Shown piece by piece: positions 20,928 to 21,123 of a DNA stretch of 21,123 bases (position 1 is the stretch's first letter; every line of letters starts with the position of its first letter). The stretch is from assembly GCA_002389765.1 (NCBI GenBank), contig DGQM01000014.1, positions 1 through 21,123 on the forward strand. The letters run 5' to 3'. This stretch comes from Bacteroidetes bacterium UBA4414 (GTDB lineage Bacteria > Bacteroidota > Bacteroidia > Chitinophagales > Chitinophagaceae). The position numbers and the translations under genes were made by a program. The notes below the pieces were generated by a model that made no database searches, was not told where the DNA came from, and was given only the letters and a program-made list of their open reading frames with translations.

Positions 20928-21123
20928 ATGAAACGTATCATGTTAATTCCTGCAATAGCAGCGGCTTTGTTTGCATTTACCCCAAGTATGGTAATGGCGA
21001 AAGGTGAGAAAACAGTAATGGTTGGCGGTGCGCCAATGTACCCGTCAAAGAACATTGTAGAAAACGCGGTGAACTCTAAAGACCACACTACACTAGTAGC
21101 TGCGGTAAAAGCAGGCGGCCTTG
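20928..21123 (+). CDS. Fasciclin (FAS1) domain protein, 3'-truncated by window edge
   Basis: The first 65 codons of an exported protein. A signal peptide (MKRIMLIPAIAAALFAF...MVMA) is followed by EKTVMVGGAPMYPSKNIVENA and a segment around NSKDHTTLVAAVKAGGL, the usual opening helix of a FAS1 domain in Bacteroidota fasciclin proteins. FAS1 domains mediate adhesion in the envelope or matrix. The ATG at 20928 is the first in frame and begins a good signal peptide. A TGTATTTG box at 20885-20892 (one mismatch to TAnnTTTG) is a weak promoter candidate. The remainder lies outside the window, so the number of FAS1 domains is unknown. Confidence 0.8.
   Translation, partial: MKRIMLIPAIAAALFAFTPSMVMAKGEKTVMVGGAPMYPSKNIVENAVNSKDHTTLVAAVKAGGL

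Overview
The window looks like a chromosomal segment of a Bacteroidota bacterium, most likely from the Chitinophagales/Chitinophagaceae side of the phylum. The signs are repeated matches to the Bacteroidota -7 promoter box TAnnTTTG, starts without clear Shine-Dalgarno sequences but with A/T-rich leaders, a secreted protein with a type IX secretion (T9SS) C-terminal sorting domain, a RecQ of the long ~740-residue type, an OprB-like porin and a fasciclin protein. The genus cannot be fixed from the sequence alone.

Layout. Bases 1-1503 hold the 3' part of an SF1 (Upf1/Dna2-like) helicase gene that is AT-richer than its neighbours and ends just outside the 3' end of a tRNA-Leu(CAA) gene (1611-1694, minus). 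This is where the edge of an integrated island would be expected. From 1703 to about 5150 come hscB (minus), a divergent saccharopine-dehydrogenase-like oxidoreductase, and a tight pair of ion-channel genes (TMEM175-type, then bestrophin-type). From 5153 to 8162, mostly on the minus strand, lie an SDR-family epimerase, a small unknown gene on the plus strand, a membrane-anchored metallophosphoesterase and an NADPH-dependent FMN reductase, the last two forming an operon. From 8369 to 11756 on the plus strand lie a T9SS cargo protein, a small lipoprotein, a stretch of about 375 bases without a recognised gene that carries a near-ideal promoter and several hairpins, and a PSP1/RicT-like protein with a Cys-rich head and a long Gly/Gln/Asn/Pro-rich tail. 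Convergent with it, on the minus strand, are an OprB-like porin, recQ and folK (11816-16158).

Bases 16170-18260 are an AT-rich accessory patch: two small unknown genes, a Y1 (HUH) transposase of the REP-associated type (RAYT) between sets of palindromes, and a small lipoprotein. After a secreted unknown protein the core chromosome resumes with sppA (19001-20776), a strong terminator, and the start of a fasciclin-domain gene that runs off the window.

Most genes are housekeeping or envelope functions and form no single pathway. The most distinctive structures are the RAYT with its REP-like hairpins, which share a 5' GATG, and the structured leader or small-RNA candidate upstream of the RicT-like gene. 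I found no CRISPR array, no prophage, no rRNA and no clear new multi-gene defence system. The partial helicase at the left edge could belong to an accessory system lying outside the window.
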